A stretch of DNA of 49,764 nt from an uncultured Oscillospiraceae bacterium (GTDB taxonomy: Bacteria; Bacillota; Clostridia; Oscillospirales; Oscillospiraceae). The notes beneath the pieces were generated by a model. It ran no database searches, was not told the origin of the DNA, and saw only the letters and a program-made list of their open reading frames with translations. Position 1 is the first letter of the stretch. Each line of letters begins with the position of its first letter. This document shows positions 10,101 to 17,871 of the stretch, piece by piece. The translations under genes and the position numbers were made by a program. The stretch is from positions 1-49,764 of the forward strand of contig CAKUED010000021.1 in the NCBI GenBank assembly GCA_934646005.1, written 5' to 3'.

Positions 10101-11432
10101 ACGATCGGCACGGTGGCGGAAAAAACGGCGTATGGCTATGTGAAAAAATACCTCGCCGAGCGCGAGATGACCGTCCCCAAGGCAGAGGAAAACCGGCTGG
10201 CGGCGGGCTGCGTGGACGTCAAGCGCACGAGCGGGCAGCACCCCGGCGGCCTGGTCGTTATCCCGCAGGAGAACGAAATTTGGGACTTCTGCCCCGTACA
10301 GCACCCGGCGGACGACAAGGACTCCGAGTGGATCACGACGCATTTTGAATACCACGCCATGGAGGAAAACCTCCTGAAGCTCGATATGCTGGGGCACGAC
10401 GATCCGACGATGATCCGAATGCTCGAGGATATGACGGGCGTGGACGCGCAGAAAATTCCGCTGGACGATCAGGACACGATGTCCATCTTTACTTCCAGCA
10501 AGATTCTCGGCTTTGAGGACAATCCCATCCTCGGACCGGTCGGCTCGTGCGCCATCCCGGAATTTGGCACGGGCTTTACGCGCGGGATGTTACAGGAAAC
10601 GCAGCCGACGAAATTCGACACACTCATCCGGCTGTCGGGCTTTTCGCACGGCACGGACGTGTGGCTCGGAAACGCGCGCGACCTGATCCTGTCCAAGACC
10701 GCGACGGTCGGCGAAGCGATCGGCTGCCGCGACGACATTATGCTCTATCTGATTCGCTGCGGAATGCCCGAAAAGCGGTCGTTCAAGATCATGGAGGCGG
10801 TGCGAAAGGGCAGGGGTCTGCCCGACGGCGCGGAGGAGGAGATGAAGGCGGCTGGCGTGCCGGACTGGTACATCGGCTCGTGCAAGAAGATCAAATATCT
10901 CTTCCCGAAGGCGCACGCCACGGCGTATGTGATGATGGCGTTCCGCATCGCGTGGTTCAAGGTGCACCAGCCGCTGGCGTTTTACGCGGCGTATTTTTAC
11001 CGCCGCAGCCAGAAGGGCGGCTTTGACGCGGCGGTGATGACGCGCGGCATCGAGGCGGTCAAGCAGAAGCTCCAGCAGATCAAGGAGGACGAGGACGCTA
11101 CGGCGAAGGATGAGGATCTGCTCACCACGCTGGAGGTGTGCTACGAGTTCTACCTGCGCGGCTTTACATTCGCGCCCATCGACCTGTACCGCTCGCACGC
11201 GACAAAGTTCCTCATCGAGGACGGGCGGCTGCTGCCGCCGTTCGTGTCGGTGTCGGGTCTTGGCGAGACGGCGGCGTGGGACATCATGGAAGGGCGTAAG
11301 GGCAAGCAGTTCATCTCCATCGAGGAGTTCTCCGCCGCGTGCCCGAAGGTATCCAAAACGCACATCGAGGACCTCAAGCTCGCCGGTGCGTTCGGCGACC
11401 TCCCGGAGACGAGCCAGATCACGCTGTTCTGA
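7137..11432 (+). CDS. polC: DNA polymerase III alpha subunit, PolC type
   Basis: Replicative polymerase of low-GC Gram-positives with built-in proofreading. Domains in order: N-terminal region; OB fold (about 220-310); PHP domain starting VELHLHTAMSAMD (about 320); an inserted DEDDh exonuclease from about 416 (AFDLETTG, later HHRASDDA); a zinc ribbon with CPQC and CPKCG pairs; the palm with PDIDLNFSGEYQ (about 956-967); and fingers and the C-terminal part, ending in ITLF. The start is probably the ATG at 7137, because GAGGAA lies just before it. An ATG at 7125 is in frame but lacks a site. Length is 1431 residues. A terminator follows. Confidence 0.96.
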   Translation: MEREVSFLSLFPDYEPEDEQRALLSALRLRDAQLDRAARTITLELGSEVYITEELLDTARAAIEQRYGLRALELQVHYPESALETLPPRALYRTFTQAYSPAAASLAGARWEITRERIDVHLPANGRAELLEHVPKVQRFIEERFGVRVPIEIHAHSERSAQELFAETERIRREAMKNAPVIAAARERAAKPSAPVPENWIFGKPFRAEPTPMKDLNLDMYRVCVQGKVFAVNHRELKKRGAWVVSFDVTDYTGSVRVNQFMETDKAKPILEKIKTPGMWVTIQGKMTFDRYDNEMVMQPNSIGEVSAPKRRDTAPEKRVELHLHTAMSAMDALTKTADAVKRAASWGHRAIAITDHGCVHSFPDAMKAAGKAKVAGTEENIQILYGCEGYYVNDVDDRIAVHGTLNAPVGCEYVAFDLETTGLSSQHDVIIEIGAARMKDGEVLEKFESFVAPGRLLDAKIVELTGITDAMLAGAPDISEALPKFLEFVGDRPLCAHNADFDVGFIKAACERLGIDYDPTYLDTLVLAQNLMPELNKFKLDIVANALSLPEFNHHRASDDAVTCGLLLSKFFTMLRERGIERLPEVNPLMATLRSGGKILDRRARHIIVFAKNSVGLRNLYRLVSLGNLEYFKRVPIMPKSELLKWREGLIIGSACEAGELFQAVVDHKSWAELRRLASFYDFLEIQPICNNRFMLDKGMAQSEDELRGFNRTIVKLGEELGKPVCATGDVHFLDPEDEIYRHILLATKQMQDADRSLPLYFKTTDEMLEEFSYLGAEKAHEVVVTNPNLIADWCDDVRPVPHNLFAPKIENSVEDLQKLVYGKLERLYGENPPELIRKRVDTEMHDIISCHYDVIYMSAQKLVQNSLEHGYLVGSRGSVGSSIVAFLSGITEVNSFPPHYRCPQCHFTTFDVPEGCACGADLPDAVCPKCGARLEKDGFNIPFETFLGFGGDKVPDIDLNFSGEYQAKAHAYCVEMFGKTHVFRAGTIGTVAEKTAYGYVKKYLAEREMTVPKAEENRLAAGCVDVKRTSGQHPGGLVVIPQENEIWDFCPVQHPADDKDSEWITTHFEYHAMEENLLKLDMLGHDDPTMIRMLEDMTGVDAQKIPLDDQDTMSIFTSSKILGFEDNPILGPVGSCAIPEFGTGFTRGMLQETQPTKFDTLIRLSGFSHGTDVWLGNARDLILSKTATVGEAIGCRDDIMLYLIRCGMPEKRSFKIMEAVRKGRGLPDGAEEEMKAAGVPDWYIGSCKKIKYLFPKAHATAYVMMAFRIAWFKVHQPLAFYAAYFYRRSQKGGFDAAVMTRGIEAVKQKLQQIKEDEDATAKDEDLLTTLEVCYEFYLRGFTFAPIDLYRSHATKFLIEDGRLLPPFVSVSGLGETAAWDIMEGRKGKQFISIEEFSAACPKVSKTHIEDLKLAGAFGDLPETSQITLF

Positions 11433-11463
11433 GCGACGGCAAAAGCAAATACAGCGTACAAAG

Positions 11464-11497
11464 GGGTGCGGCGCAAAATGCGCCGCACCCTATTTTT
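11464..11497 (+). terminator. Rho-independent terminator of polC
   Basis: A perfect 12-base stem (11464-11475 with 11479-11490), loop AAA, followed by TATTTTTGCCTTTT. It closes the housekeeping run. Confidence 0.9.
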
Positions 11498-11631
11498 GCC
11501 TTTTCGGCGATTTTGCAGGCAAAAATCAGCCCGAAGTTTGTTATTTTGCGGCGGCGGATGCAATTCCAGGCGTTACAGAGTCGTTACATCAGAAATCCGG
11601 CGAAAACACGTTTGAAACTTGCTGAAACGAA

Positions 11632-11647
11632 TAGTAAACGATTACAT
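11632..11647 (+). promoter_or_regulatory. cre/LacI-like operator 1
   Basis: TAGTAAACGATTACAT is an imperfect inverted repeat differing by one base from the cre core TGNAANCGNTNNCA. It lies about 215 bases before the binding-protein gene and shares its right half (CGATTACAT) with the site at 23038. Confidence 0.55.
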
Positions 11648-11719
11648 AAAACGCTGTGCGAATTAGACAAAAAGCGACGGCAGTTTTGCGATAGTATTCA
11701 CGAAATTCCGCAGCAGGAC

Positions 11720-11748
11720 TTGCAAATATTTTGTGGCAAGTGTAGAAT
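11720..11748 (+). promoter_or_regulatory. Promoter of the ABC importer operon
   Basis: TTGCAA (11720-11725), 17 bases, TAGAAT (11743-11748). It lies about 100 bases before the gene for the binding protein. An operator-like palindrome at 11787 sits downstream of the predicted transcription start. The rest of the 11498-11846 gap shows no gene. Confidence 0.55.
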
Positions 11749-11786
11749 ATTGTCATGCTTAGCCGGGCGCTTTATTTTAGGGCAGA

Positions 11787-11802
11787 ATGTAAACCTTTAC
11801 AT
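11787..11802 (+). promoter_or_regulatory. cre/LacI-like operator 2
   Basis: ATGTAAACCTTTACAT has perfect 7-base arms (ATGTAAA / TTTACAT) around CC. It lies about 40 bases after the predicted -10, where a bound LacI-family repressor would block elongation or initiation. Confidence 0.6.
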
Positions 11803-11846
11803 TTTAGGAAACGAGCGCCGGCGGAAGAAACGAAAGGAGAACACAC

Positions 11847-13076
11847 ATGAAAAAACTCATCGCTTTGATCCTTGCACTGTGCGTAGTCCTGTCGCTGGCA
11901 GCCTGCGCGGCAAAGACCACTCCGGCGGCTGACAGCACGCCGGCTGCCTCGGATGCGCAGACCAGCGCACCGGAGGCGGATGCTTCCACCGACGCTGACG
12001 CGTCCGACGCCAATACCGACGCCGAACCCGCAGCCGACGGCATCGACTGGGCGGCAAAGGGCGCTGCATGCGTGAAGCCGAACCCCGTTGACGAAAACGG
12101 CAACTCTATTTTCGGCGGCTCGTCCGAGCCCGCTAAAGCGCCGACCGGCATCAAGGTCGCACTCGTTCCCTCTGACTCCGCGCTGAGCGGTCCTGTTGTG
12201 CCGCTGGCTGCCATTGAAGAGGTCGGCACGCATTTTGACTGGACCTGCCAGTGGTTCAACGGCAAGGGCGACCCCACCGAGCAGAACAAGGCGATCATTG
12301 ACGCCGTTTCGTGGAAAGCTGATGTAATCGTTTGCGCGTCTGTGGACGCCGCCAGTGTGCAGCAGGGTCTGACCACGGCGAAGGAAGCCGGCATCCCGGT
12401 CGTGAGCACCTCCAACGGCACGGACGAGCCGAACGTCGGCACGAACACCGTCAGCGGCGACCAGCTCGACTTCGAGTTTGATGTGGGCGTTGACTATGCC
12501 GCCATCGGCGTTGCCATCGCCGACTGGATGGTCGCGGACGCGGGCAACGAAGGCAGCATCGCCGTGTTCGGCGCGAAGGAATATCCGTCCTGCATGGCGA
12601 CGGAATACGGTCTGCTGGAAGAGCTGGCGCTTTCCAACATGAAAGTCAGCGAGGTCATGTACTTCACCGGCGGTCAGGTCGGCGATACGCTGAACCGCCA
12701 GGTCATCGGCTACCTCCAGGCGAACCCCGACACCAAGTACGTCTTCCTTCCCTACGACCCGGCTGCCATTCAGGTCTGCCAGGCTCTGTCCACCGCGGGC
12801 TATGACGATGTGAAGGTCTGCTCCATCCTCGGCACTGCCGCGTTCCAGGAGCTTATTGCCTCCGGGAGCTGCGCCGCTGCGTCCTCCGCTTACGACATGG
12901 TGTACATGGGCTGGGGCTGCGCGGATCAGTTCATCCGCCTGCTGAACGGTCAGGAGCTCTTCTCCCCGCACGGCGAGCGCACGCCGTACTGCGTCATCGA
13001 CGCGACGAACTACACGGGTGAGGACTGGGTCTCCACCTACGACTATAAGACCGATTTCCTGAACCTCTGGTCCTGA
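11847..13076 (+). CDS. Sugar ABC transporter substrate-binding lipoprotein
   Basis: Surface-anchored, RbsB-like periplasmic-binding-protein fold (type I). The signal peptide is MKKLIALILALCVVLSLAAC, with lipobox LAAC and lipid-bearing Cys20. Residues 21-65 form an Ala/Thr/Asp/Ser-rich tether. The binding fold begins near residue 100 (KVALVPSDSA), and VIVCASVDAASVQQGL with IPVVSTSNG match the pentose/hexose-binding family. At 409 residues it is longer than RbsB because of the tether and insertions. First gene of the importer operon, with two operator-like palindromes upstream and a stem-loop downstream. The ligand is unknown; a sugar, polyol or sugar acid is likely. Confidence 0.88.
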   Translation: MKKLIALILALCVVLSLAACAAKTTPAADSTPAASDAQTSAPEADASTDADASDANTDAEPAADGIDWAAKGAACVKPNPVDENGNSIFGGSSEPAKAPTGIKVALVPSDSALSGPVVPLAAIEEVGTHFDWTCQWFNGKGDPTEQNKAIIDAVSWKADVIVCASVDAASVQQGLTTAKEAGIPVVSTSNGTDEPNVGTNTVSGDQLDFEFDVGVDYAAIGVAIADWMVADAGNEGSIAVFGAKEYPSCMATEYGLLEELALSNMKVSEVMYFTGGQVGDTLNRQVIGYLQANPDTKYVFLPYDPAAIQVCQALSTAGYDDVKVCSILGTAAFQELIASGSCAAASSAYDMVYMGWGCADQFIRLLNGQELFSPHGERTPYCVIDATNYTGEDWVSTYDYKTDFLNLWS

Positions 13077-13095
13077 GAAAATCATATGAACTGGC

Positions 13096-13130
13096 GGCTG
13101 TATAGGGGGACTCGATCCCCCTATACAGCC
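13096..13130 (+). promoter_or_regulatory. Intercistronic 15-bp stem-loop
   Basis: GGCTGTATAGGGGGA and its exact complement flank a 5-base loop. There is no T run after it. Such hairpins after binding-protein genes usually protect the upstream mRNA from 3' decay and lower downstream expression. Here it stands before a permease with a TTG start. Confidence 0.8.
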
Positions 13131-13147
13131 ATTTAGGAGGGAGTCCT

Positions 13148-14149
13148 TTGAAAAAGAAATCTGCTGGAAAGCAACCGTCATCCATCAGGAATTACTATAT
13201 GCTGATCCTTCTGGTCGTGCTGTGCGCGGCATTCAGCGCACTGTCGTCGAACTTCCTGACGGTGGCAAACTGGTCGAACCTGCTCATCGTGCAGGCGACG
13301 ACCGGCGCAATGGCGCTCGGCGCGATCTTTGTTCTGATTTTGGGCGAGTTTGACGTCTCGCTCGGCTATATGATCTCCTTCTGCATGATGACCGGCGCTG
13401 TCCTTTCGGAAAAAGGCATCTCCGGCGTCGGCACGATCCTGATCATGGTAGCCACCGGCGCGGTGTGCGGACTTTTGAGCGGTCTTTTGACGGTCAAGGT
13501 CAAGATCAGCTCCTTTATCTCCACCCTCGGCGTGGGTATTTTACTGTTTGGTCTCAATCTGGCGATCAGCAACGGCGAGGTCCACTCGTCCAACATCCCG
13601 GCGATCATGACGGCGATCGGTCAGAAAAAGCTGCTTGGGATCGGACTTTGCTTCTGGATCTTACTGCTGTTCTGCGCAGTGATATACATTCTGCTCAACC
13701 ATACGACGTTCGGGCGCAACCTGTACGCGGTGGGCGGGTCTGAAAAGATCGCGTTCCTCGCGGGCGTGAAGACCGACCGTATCCGCATCCTCGCGTTCGT
13801 GCTCTCGGGCGCGTTTACAGGGCTTGCATCCGTGTTCCAGCTCGGTCAGGCGGGCGCGGCGAATCCGTCGTCCGGCCCGAACCTGCTGATGCCGACCTAC
13901 GCCATCGTGTTCCTCAGCGCAACGGCGTTCACGCCCGGCGTTTACAACGTGCCGGGGCTGCTGCTGTCGATCGTGCTGCTGGGCGTCGGCATCAACGGTC
14001 TGAACCTCATCGGCGCGCCGTCCTGGGCGGAGTTCGTGTATAACGGCGGCGTGCTCATCATCGCGGTCTTTCTCTCTCAGCTCGATCACTATAAGAAAAA
14101 GCCGAGAAAGACGCAGCTCGACCCGTCCGCTCTGCGGTCGGAGGCGTAA
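13148..14149 (+). CDS. ABC sugar transporter permease (RbsC-like) 1
   Basis: Polytopic membrane permease of the branched RbsC/AraH family, 333 residues with about 8-10 hydrophobic segments. Typical blocks are LSSNFLTVANWSNLL, GEFDVSLGYM, and NHTTFGRNLYAVGGSEKIAFLAGV, the last near the ATPase-coupling loop. The start is TTG at 13148 with a strong AGGAGGGAG site five bases upstream; no nearby ATG gives a better N terminus. It pairs with the second permease at 15715, so the channel is probably a heterodimer. Substrate as for the binding protein. Confidence 0.88.
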   Translation: MKKKSAGKQPSSIRNYYMLILLVVLCAAFSALSSNFLTVANWSNLLIVQATTGAMALGAIFVLILGEFDVSLGYMISFCMMTGAVLSEKGISGVGTILIMVATGAVCGLLSGLLTVKVKISSFISTLGVGILLFGLNLAISNGEVHSSNIPAIMTAIGQKKLLGIGLCFWILLLFCAVIYILLNHTTFGRNLYAVGGSEKIAFLAGVKTDRIRILAFVLSGAFTGLASVFQLGQAGAANPSSGPNLLMPTYAIVFLSATAFTPGVYNVPGLLLSIVLLGVGINGLNLIGAPSWAEFVYNGGVLIIAVFLSQLDHYKKKPRKTQLDPSALRSEA

Positions 14150-14161
14150 GGAGAAGAGACT

Positions 14162-15718
14162 ATGGCTATCCATGTAAATCATATCACGGTATCGTTTCCG
14201 GGAATCCGGGCACTGGACGACGTTGCACTGTCGTTTGAAAACGGCAGAGTCCACGGCGTCCTGGGCGCGAACGGAAGCGGAAAATCCACGCTCGTCAAGG
14301 TGCTGACCGGCGTTTACCAGCCGGACGAGAACTGCGGAAGCGAAATTCGCATTGAGGACAGCACCGTTGCAAAATTTACCGATCCCGCCGCGTCCAGAAG
14401 CATGGGCATCAGCGTGGTGCATCAGGAAGCGCCGCTGATCCACAGCCTGAGTGTAGCGGAGTCCATCGCCCTGTTTAAGGGCTACCCGAAAACAGCCACA
14501 GGTCTTGTGGACTGGAAAAAGCTCGAACAGAACGCACGCGAGCTGTTCGCGTTTCATGAAATTCAGGTCGATCCCAAGCGCATGGTCAGCAGCCTGAGCG
14601 CCTCCGAACGCGGCATGGTGTCGATGGCGATCGCGCTGGGCAAGGACGAGGACCTGAAGAGAACCAAGGTGCTGATTCTGGACGAAGCGGACGCCTCCAT
14701 CCCGGAGGGCGAGGCGGAGCGCTTTTTGGAGCACGTCCGCCGCATCGCGGAGTTCGGAATCCCGGTCATCATGGTCACGCACCGGCTCAAGGCGGTGCAC
14801 GCCATCTGCGACGATGTGACCATCCTCAACGACGGCAAGGTCACTTTCACAGGTCCGATCACCGGCATTACACAGGAGCAGATCATCGCCAAGATGCTGC
14901 GGCAGGACCAGATCGTGCCCGAGACCGAGGAGAGATCCTCCGGCAGCGAGCTGCCGAAGCTCTGGGAGCTGGGCGGGCGCGGCAGCGCGGAGAGCGCGGC
15001 AAACGAACCGGCGCTGAAGGTCGAAAACCTCGTCGCCGACAATCTGGAGGGGCTTTCGTTTGAAGTCGCCCGCGGCGAGGTGCTCGGCATCATCGGCATT
15101 GCGGACAGCGGCGTGAATGAGCTGCCGCTGGTGCTCTTCGGCGACGGACGCATCGACGGCGGCAGCATTTCCGTTTACGGCAAGCAGCTCCCGCGGCGCA
15201 TGACGCCCCGCCGGGCGATCCGCAGCGGACTGATGCTCCAGCCGGCGGACCGGCTGCGCCAGGGCGGCGTGATGTCCCTGTCGCTGCGCGACAATTTGCA
15301 GATGCCGGACGAAATGAGCTTCTGGCACAAGGGCAAAAAGGACCGCGCAGTCGTAGACAAGGCGATCTACGAATTTGACGTGCGCCCGCGCATGAGCAAT
15401 ATGCCGTTCGGCAAATTCTCCGGCGGCAACCAGCAGAAGGCGATCATCGCCAAATGGCTCAAGCTGCACCCGTCGGTGCTCATCATGGACGACCCGACCT
15501 ACGGCGTTGACCCGGCGGCGCGAAAGAAAATTTTCTCATCGATCGAGGACGCGTCGGCAAACGGCGTTGCCATCGTGGTGTTCTCCACAGAGCCGGAGCA
15601 GCTTGTAAACGTCTGCACAAGGATCATCGTCCTCAGCGGCGGCAAGATCGCCAAGGAACTTTATAAGGCTGACGGCAGCCTGACCCGGGAAACGATCGCA
15701 AGGTGGTGCTACGCATGA
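14162..15718 (+). CDS. ABC sugar transporter double ATPase (RbsA/MglA-like)
   Basis: Energises the importer; one chain carries two nucleotide-binding domains. Domain 1 has Walker A GANGSGKS (35-42), the Q loop VVHQE, an aberrant signature LSASERG (145-151) in place of LSxGxxQ, and Walker B LILDEADAS (D174 E175) in place of DEPT. Domain 2 has the degenerate Walker A usual for RbsA (GIADSGVNE), a full FSGGNQQK signature from about 419 and DDPTYGVD near 443. Length 518 is near the norm of about 500. It overlaps the next permease by four bases (ATGA). Confidence 0.9.
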   Translation: MAIHVNHITVSFPGIRALDDVALSFENGRVHGVLGANGSGKSTLVKVLTGVYQPDENCGSEIRIEDSTVAKFTDPAASRSMGISVVHQEAPLIHSLSVAESIALFKGYPKTATGLVDWKKLEQNARELFAFHEIQVDPKRMVSSLSASERGMVSMAIALGKDEDLKRTKVLILDEADASIPEGEAERFLEHVRRIAEFGIPVIMVTHRLKAVHAICDDVTILNDGKVTFTGPITGITQEQIIAKMLRQDQIVPETEERSSGSELPKLWELGGRGSAESAANEPALKVENLVADNLEGLSFEVARGEVLGIIGIADSGVNELPLVLFGDGRIDGGSISVYGKQLPRRMTPRRAIRSGLMLQPADRLRQGGVMSLSLRDNLQMPDEMSFWHKGKKDRAVVDKAIYEFDVRPRMSNMPFGKFSGGNQQKAIIAKWLKLHPSVLIMDDPTYGVDPAARKKIFSSIEDASANGVAIVVFSTEPEQLVNVCTRIIVLSGGKIAKELYKADGSLTRETIARWCYA

Positions 15719-16698
15719 AAAAACAGACAGTACAGAGCGCGCAGGCGCAGAAATATAAGGATTACAGTCTTTTTTCCCGGTACGGCATTTTGTCGATCAT
15801 CGTTCTGTTCGTGATCTGCTTTTCGCTTGCCTCGCCGGCATTTATGACGGCACGCAACTGGTCGTCGCTCATCGTCGGTCAGGTCGCCGTCGCGTGCATC
15901 GCGCTGGGCGCGATCTGCCCGATGATCGCGGGCGAGTTTGACTTCTCCGTCGGCTACACCATCGGTCTGCTCGCCATCATCGGCGCGAACACCGCCCAGC
16001 ACACCGACAGCGCCGTGCTCGTCATCGCGTCCGTGCTGCTCTCGGGCATTCTGATCGGACTTATCAACGGCTGCATCTCCATTCTGCTGAAGATCAGCTC
16101 GACCGTGGTCACGCTCGGTATGGGGCTTGTGTACTACGGCGTGAACATGGCGATCTCCGACGGGCGCACCATCACCGGCAACATCCCCGAAATTCTGAAG
16201 GTCATCGCCAAGACGAAGTTCCTGAACTTTAACCTCTCTGTCTGGATCATCGTCGTGATGGCGCTCGTTCTGTGGTACGTCATGGAGCGCACGCCGTTCG
16301 GCAAGCAAATTTATGCCGTCGGTCTGTGCGAGCGCGCGGCGTATCTGTCCGGCATTCGGACAAAGTTTACGAAGATTTTGTCCTTCGCGCTGTGCGACGT
16401 GTGCATCGCCATGGGCGCACTGTTCCTGCTGGGGCAGGCGGGCTCTGCCGCGCCGAACACAGGCCCTTCGTATCAGCTCTCCGCCTACGCGGTCTGCTTC
16501 CTCAGCATCACGACGCATAAAGCGGGCAAGTTTAACATCCCCGGTCTGATGCTGTCGATTTTGATGCTCGCCATCGGCTTTAACGGGCTGAGCCTGCTCG
16601 GCGGTCCGTTCTGGATGGAGTCCGTGTTCAACGGCATCATCCTCATCGTTGCGATCCTGACGACAAAGTCCGACGCGCGGAGCGTGACCATCGGCTAA
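15715..16698 (+). CDS. ABC sugar transporter permease (RbsC-like) 2
   Basis: Second membrane permease of the importer, 327 residues, similar in plan to the permease at 13148 (ASPAFMTARNWSSLI, GEFDFSVGYTIG, ERTPFGKQIYAVGLCERAAYLSGI). The ATG at 15715 overlaps the ATPase stop. An in-frame GTG at 15703 is also inside the ATPase gene and less likely. Having two different permeases in one RbsABC-type operon is less common than the homodimer. It is the last gene of the operon and faces the LacI gene end to end. Confidence 0.88.
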   Translation: MKKQTVQSAQAQKYKDYSLFSRYGILSIIVLFVICFSLASPAFMTARNWSSLIVGQVAVACIALGAICPMIAGEFDFSVGYTIGLLAIIGANTAQHTDSAVLVIASVLLSGILIGLINGCISILLKISSTVVTLGMGLVYYGVNMAISDGRTITGNIPEILKVIAKTKFLNFNLSVWIIVVMALVLWYVMERTPFGKQIYAVGLCERAAYLSGIRTKFTKILSFALCDVCIAMGALFLLGQAGSAAPNTGPSYQLSAYAVCFLSITTHKAGKFNIPGLMLSILMLAIGFNGLSLLGGPFWMESVFNGIILIVAILTTKSDARSVTIG

Positions 16699-16699
16699 C

Positions 16700-16732
16700 A
16701 AAAATGCCCCGGAATGCGGAAGCATTCCGGGG
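16700..16732 (-). terminator. Terminator between permease 2 and lacI-like gene
   Basis: A perfect 11-base stem (CCCCGGAATGC, 16707-16717, with 16722-16732). On the minus strand it is followed by a T run (TTTTTG), so it chiefly ends the regulator gene. It may also stop the plus-strand importer operon. Confidence 0.8.
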
Positions 16733-16750
16733 AGAGAAGCTATATCAAAC

Positions 16751-17761
16751 TCAGCCGATCCGGCGGCACGAGCCGCGGATCAGGAGCTCCGGCTCGATGA
16801 TGACGTTGCGGTCCACATTCGTGTTGCCGCTGCACACGTCGATCACGATGTTTGCCGCGAGCGTGCCGAGATAGGCAGACTTCTGGTCGATGGTCGTCAT
16901 CGGCGGGGTCGTGTAGCCGGAGATGGTCGAGCCGCTGAAGCCGACCAGCGACATATCGATCGGCAGGCGCAGACCGTTGTCAAACAGACCGTAGTACGCG
17001 CCGATCGCCATCTTGTCGCCGCCGGTGACGATGGCGGTGGGCACGACGCTGCCGCGCAGCAGCAGATCCACACCCTTCGCCCCGCCCGCGTAGTCGGGGC
17101 TGACCTCCACGGTCAGCGGCTGAATGTACTGCTCCAGTCCGAGCTGGGTCATGGCGTTGACGTAGCCGATGTTCTTGTAGTAATGCGTGACGATGGACGT
17201 TGTGCCGTTGATGAACGCGATGCGCCGGTGACCGAGCTTGTAGAGATAGTTGACGGCCTTGAAAATGCCCAGCGTCTCGTCCATGCGGACGCAGTAGAGA
17301 TTGCAGTTGTTCGTATAGTCGATGGCGACGATGGGCACGGACAGCGCGGCGTTGTTGATGAGCCGGTCGCTCTCCTCATTCGGGCGGCGCGAGCCGAGCA
17401 TGATGATGCCCGCCACGCGCTTTTCCATCATCAGATTCACCAGCGCCTGCTCGGTCTGCGGGTCGTGATTGGAGATCGCCAGGAACATGGCGTAGCCGTG
17501 CTGCTGAAGCTCCGTCCCGATGGCGGAGATGACGTCGGTGGTGAAGATGTTCGTAATGTCCGGCACGAGTACGCCCACGACGTAGGACTCGCTTTTTTGC
17601 AGCGAGCGCGCAATGTCGTTCGGGTGGTAGTTGAGCGCGGCGATCGCCCGCTGCACCGCCTCCCGCCGTTCGTCCGAGACAAGCTTCGGCGAGTTGATCG
17701 CGCGCGAAACGGTCGCGGTCGATACATTTGCCATCGCGGCAACATCTTTAATGGTCACCAT
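16751..17761 (-). CDS. LacI-family transcriptional regulator
   Basis: DNA-binding repressor with a sugar-binding core, 336 residues. The helix-turn-helix is at 1-25 (MVTIKDVAAMANVSTATVSR), with the hinge at LNYHPNDIARSLQ. The core has VGVLVPDITNIFTTDV, AGIIMLGSRR, and VGFSGSTISGYTTPPMTT, the usual periplasmic-binding-like layout. I chose the ATG at 17761 because the HTH starts there and AGGAGGG precedes it; the frame stays open for another 72 codons upstream without family similarity. It lies between the importer and the catabolic genes and is the obvious local regulator, with likely targets at 11632, 11787 and 23038. Confidence 0.93.
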   Translation of the reverse strand: MVTIKDVAAMANVSTATVSRAINSPKLVSDERREAVQRAIAALNYHPNDIARSLQKSESYVVGVLVPDITNIFTTDVISAIGTELQQHGYAMFLAISNHDPQTEQALVNLMMEKRVAGIIMLGSRRPNEESDRLINNAALSVPIVAIDYTNNCNLYCVRMDETLGIFKAVNYLYKLGHRRIAFINGTTSIVTHYYKNIGYVNAMTQLGLEQYIQPLTVEVSPDYAGGAKGVDLLLRGSVVPTAIVTGGDKMAIGAYYGLFDNGLRLPIDMSLVGFSGSTISGYTTPPMTTIDQKSAYLGTLAANIVIDVCSGNTNVDRNVIIEPELLIRGSCRRIG

Positions 17762-17798
17762 CTGCACGCCCTCCTGCGATCCGATCTTACCTACAACA

Positions 17799-17827
17799 AA
17801 TATACGACATTTTCCACGAAAAGGCAA
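17799..17827 (-). promoter_or_regulatory. Promoter of the lacI-like gene
   Basis: On the minus strand, TTGCCT (17822-17827), 17 bases, TATATT (17799-17804), about 38 bases before the start codon. No palindrome like the three operators was seen in this gap, so autoregulation is not evident. Confidence 0.55.
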
Positions 17828-17871
17828 GTAATTTCCCGATAAACCACTCAAACACATGGGAGGAATACCAT

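Noticed and set aside
13661..15469. 602-codon open frame on the minus strand
   Set aside because: Opposite the permease and ATPase genes whose motifs are clear.
17762..17871. LacI autoregulatory operator
   Set aside because: No palindrome like the other three sites; only weak AT-rich similarity.
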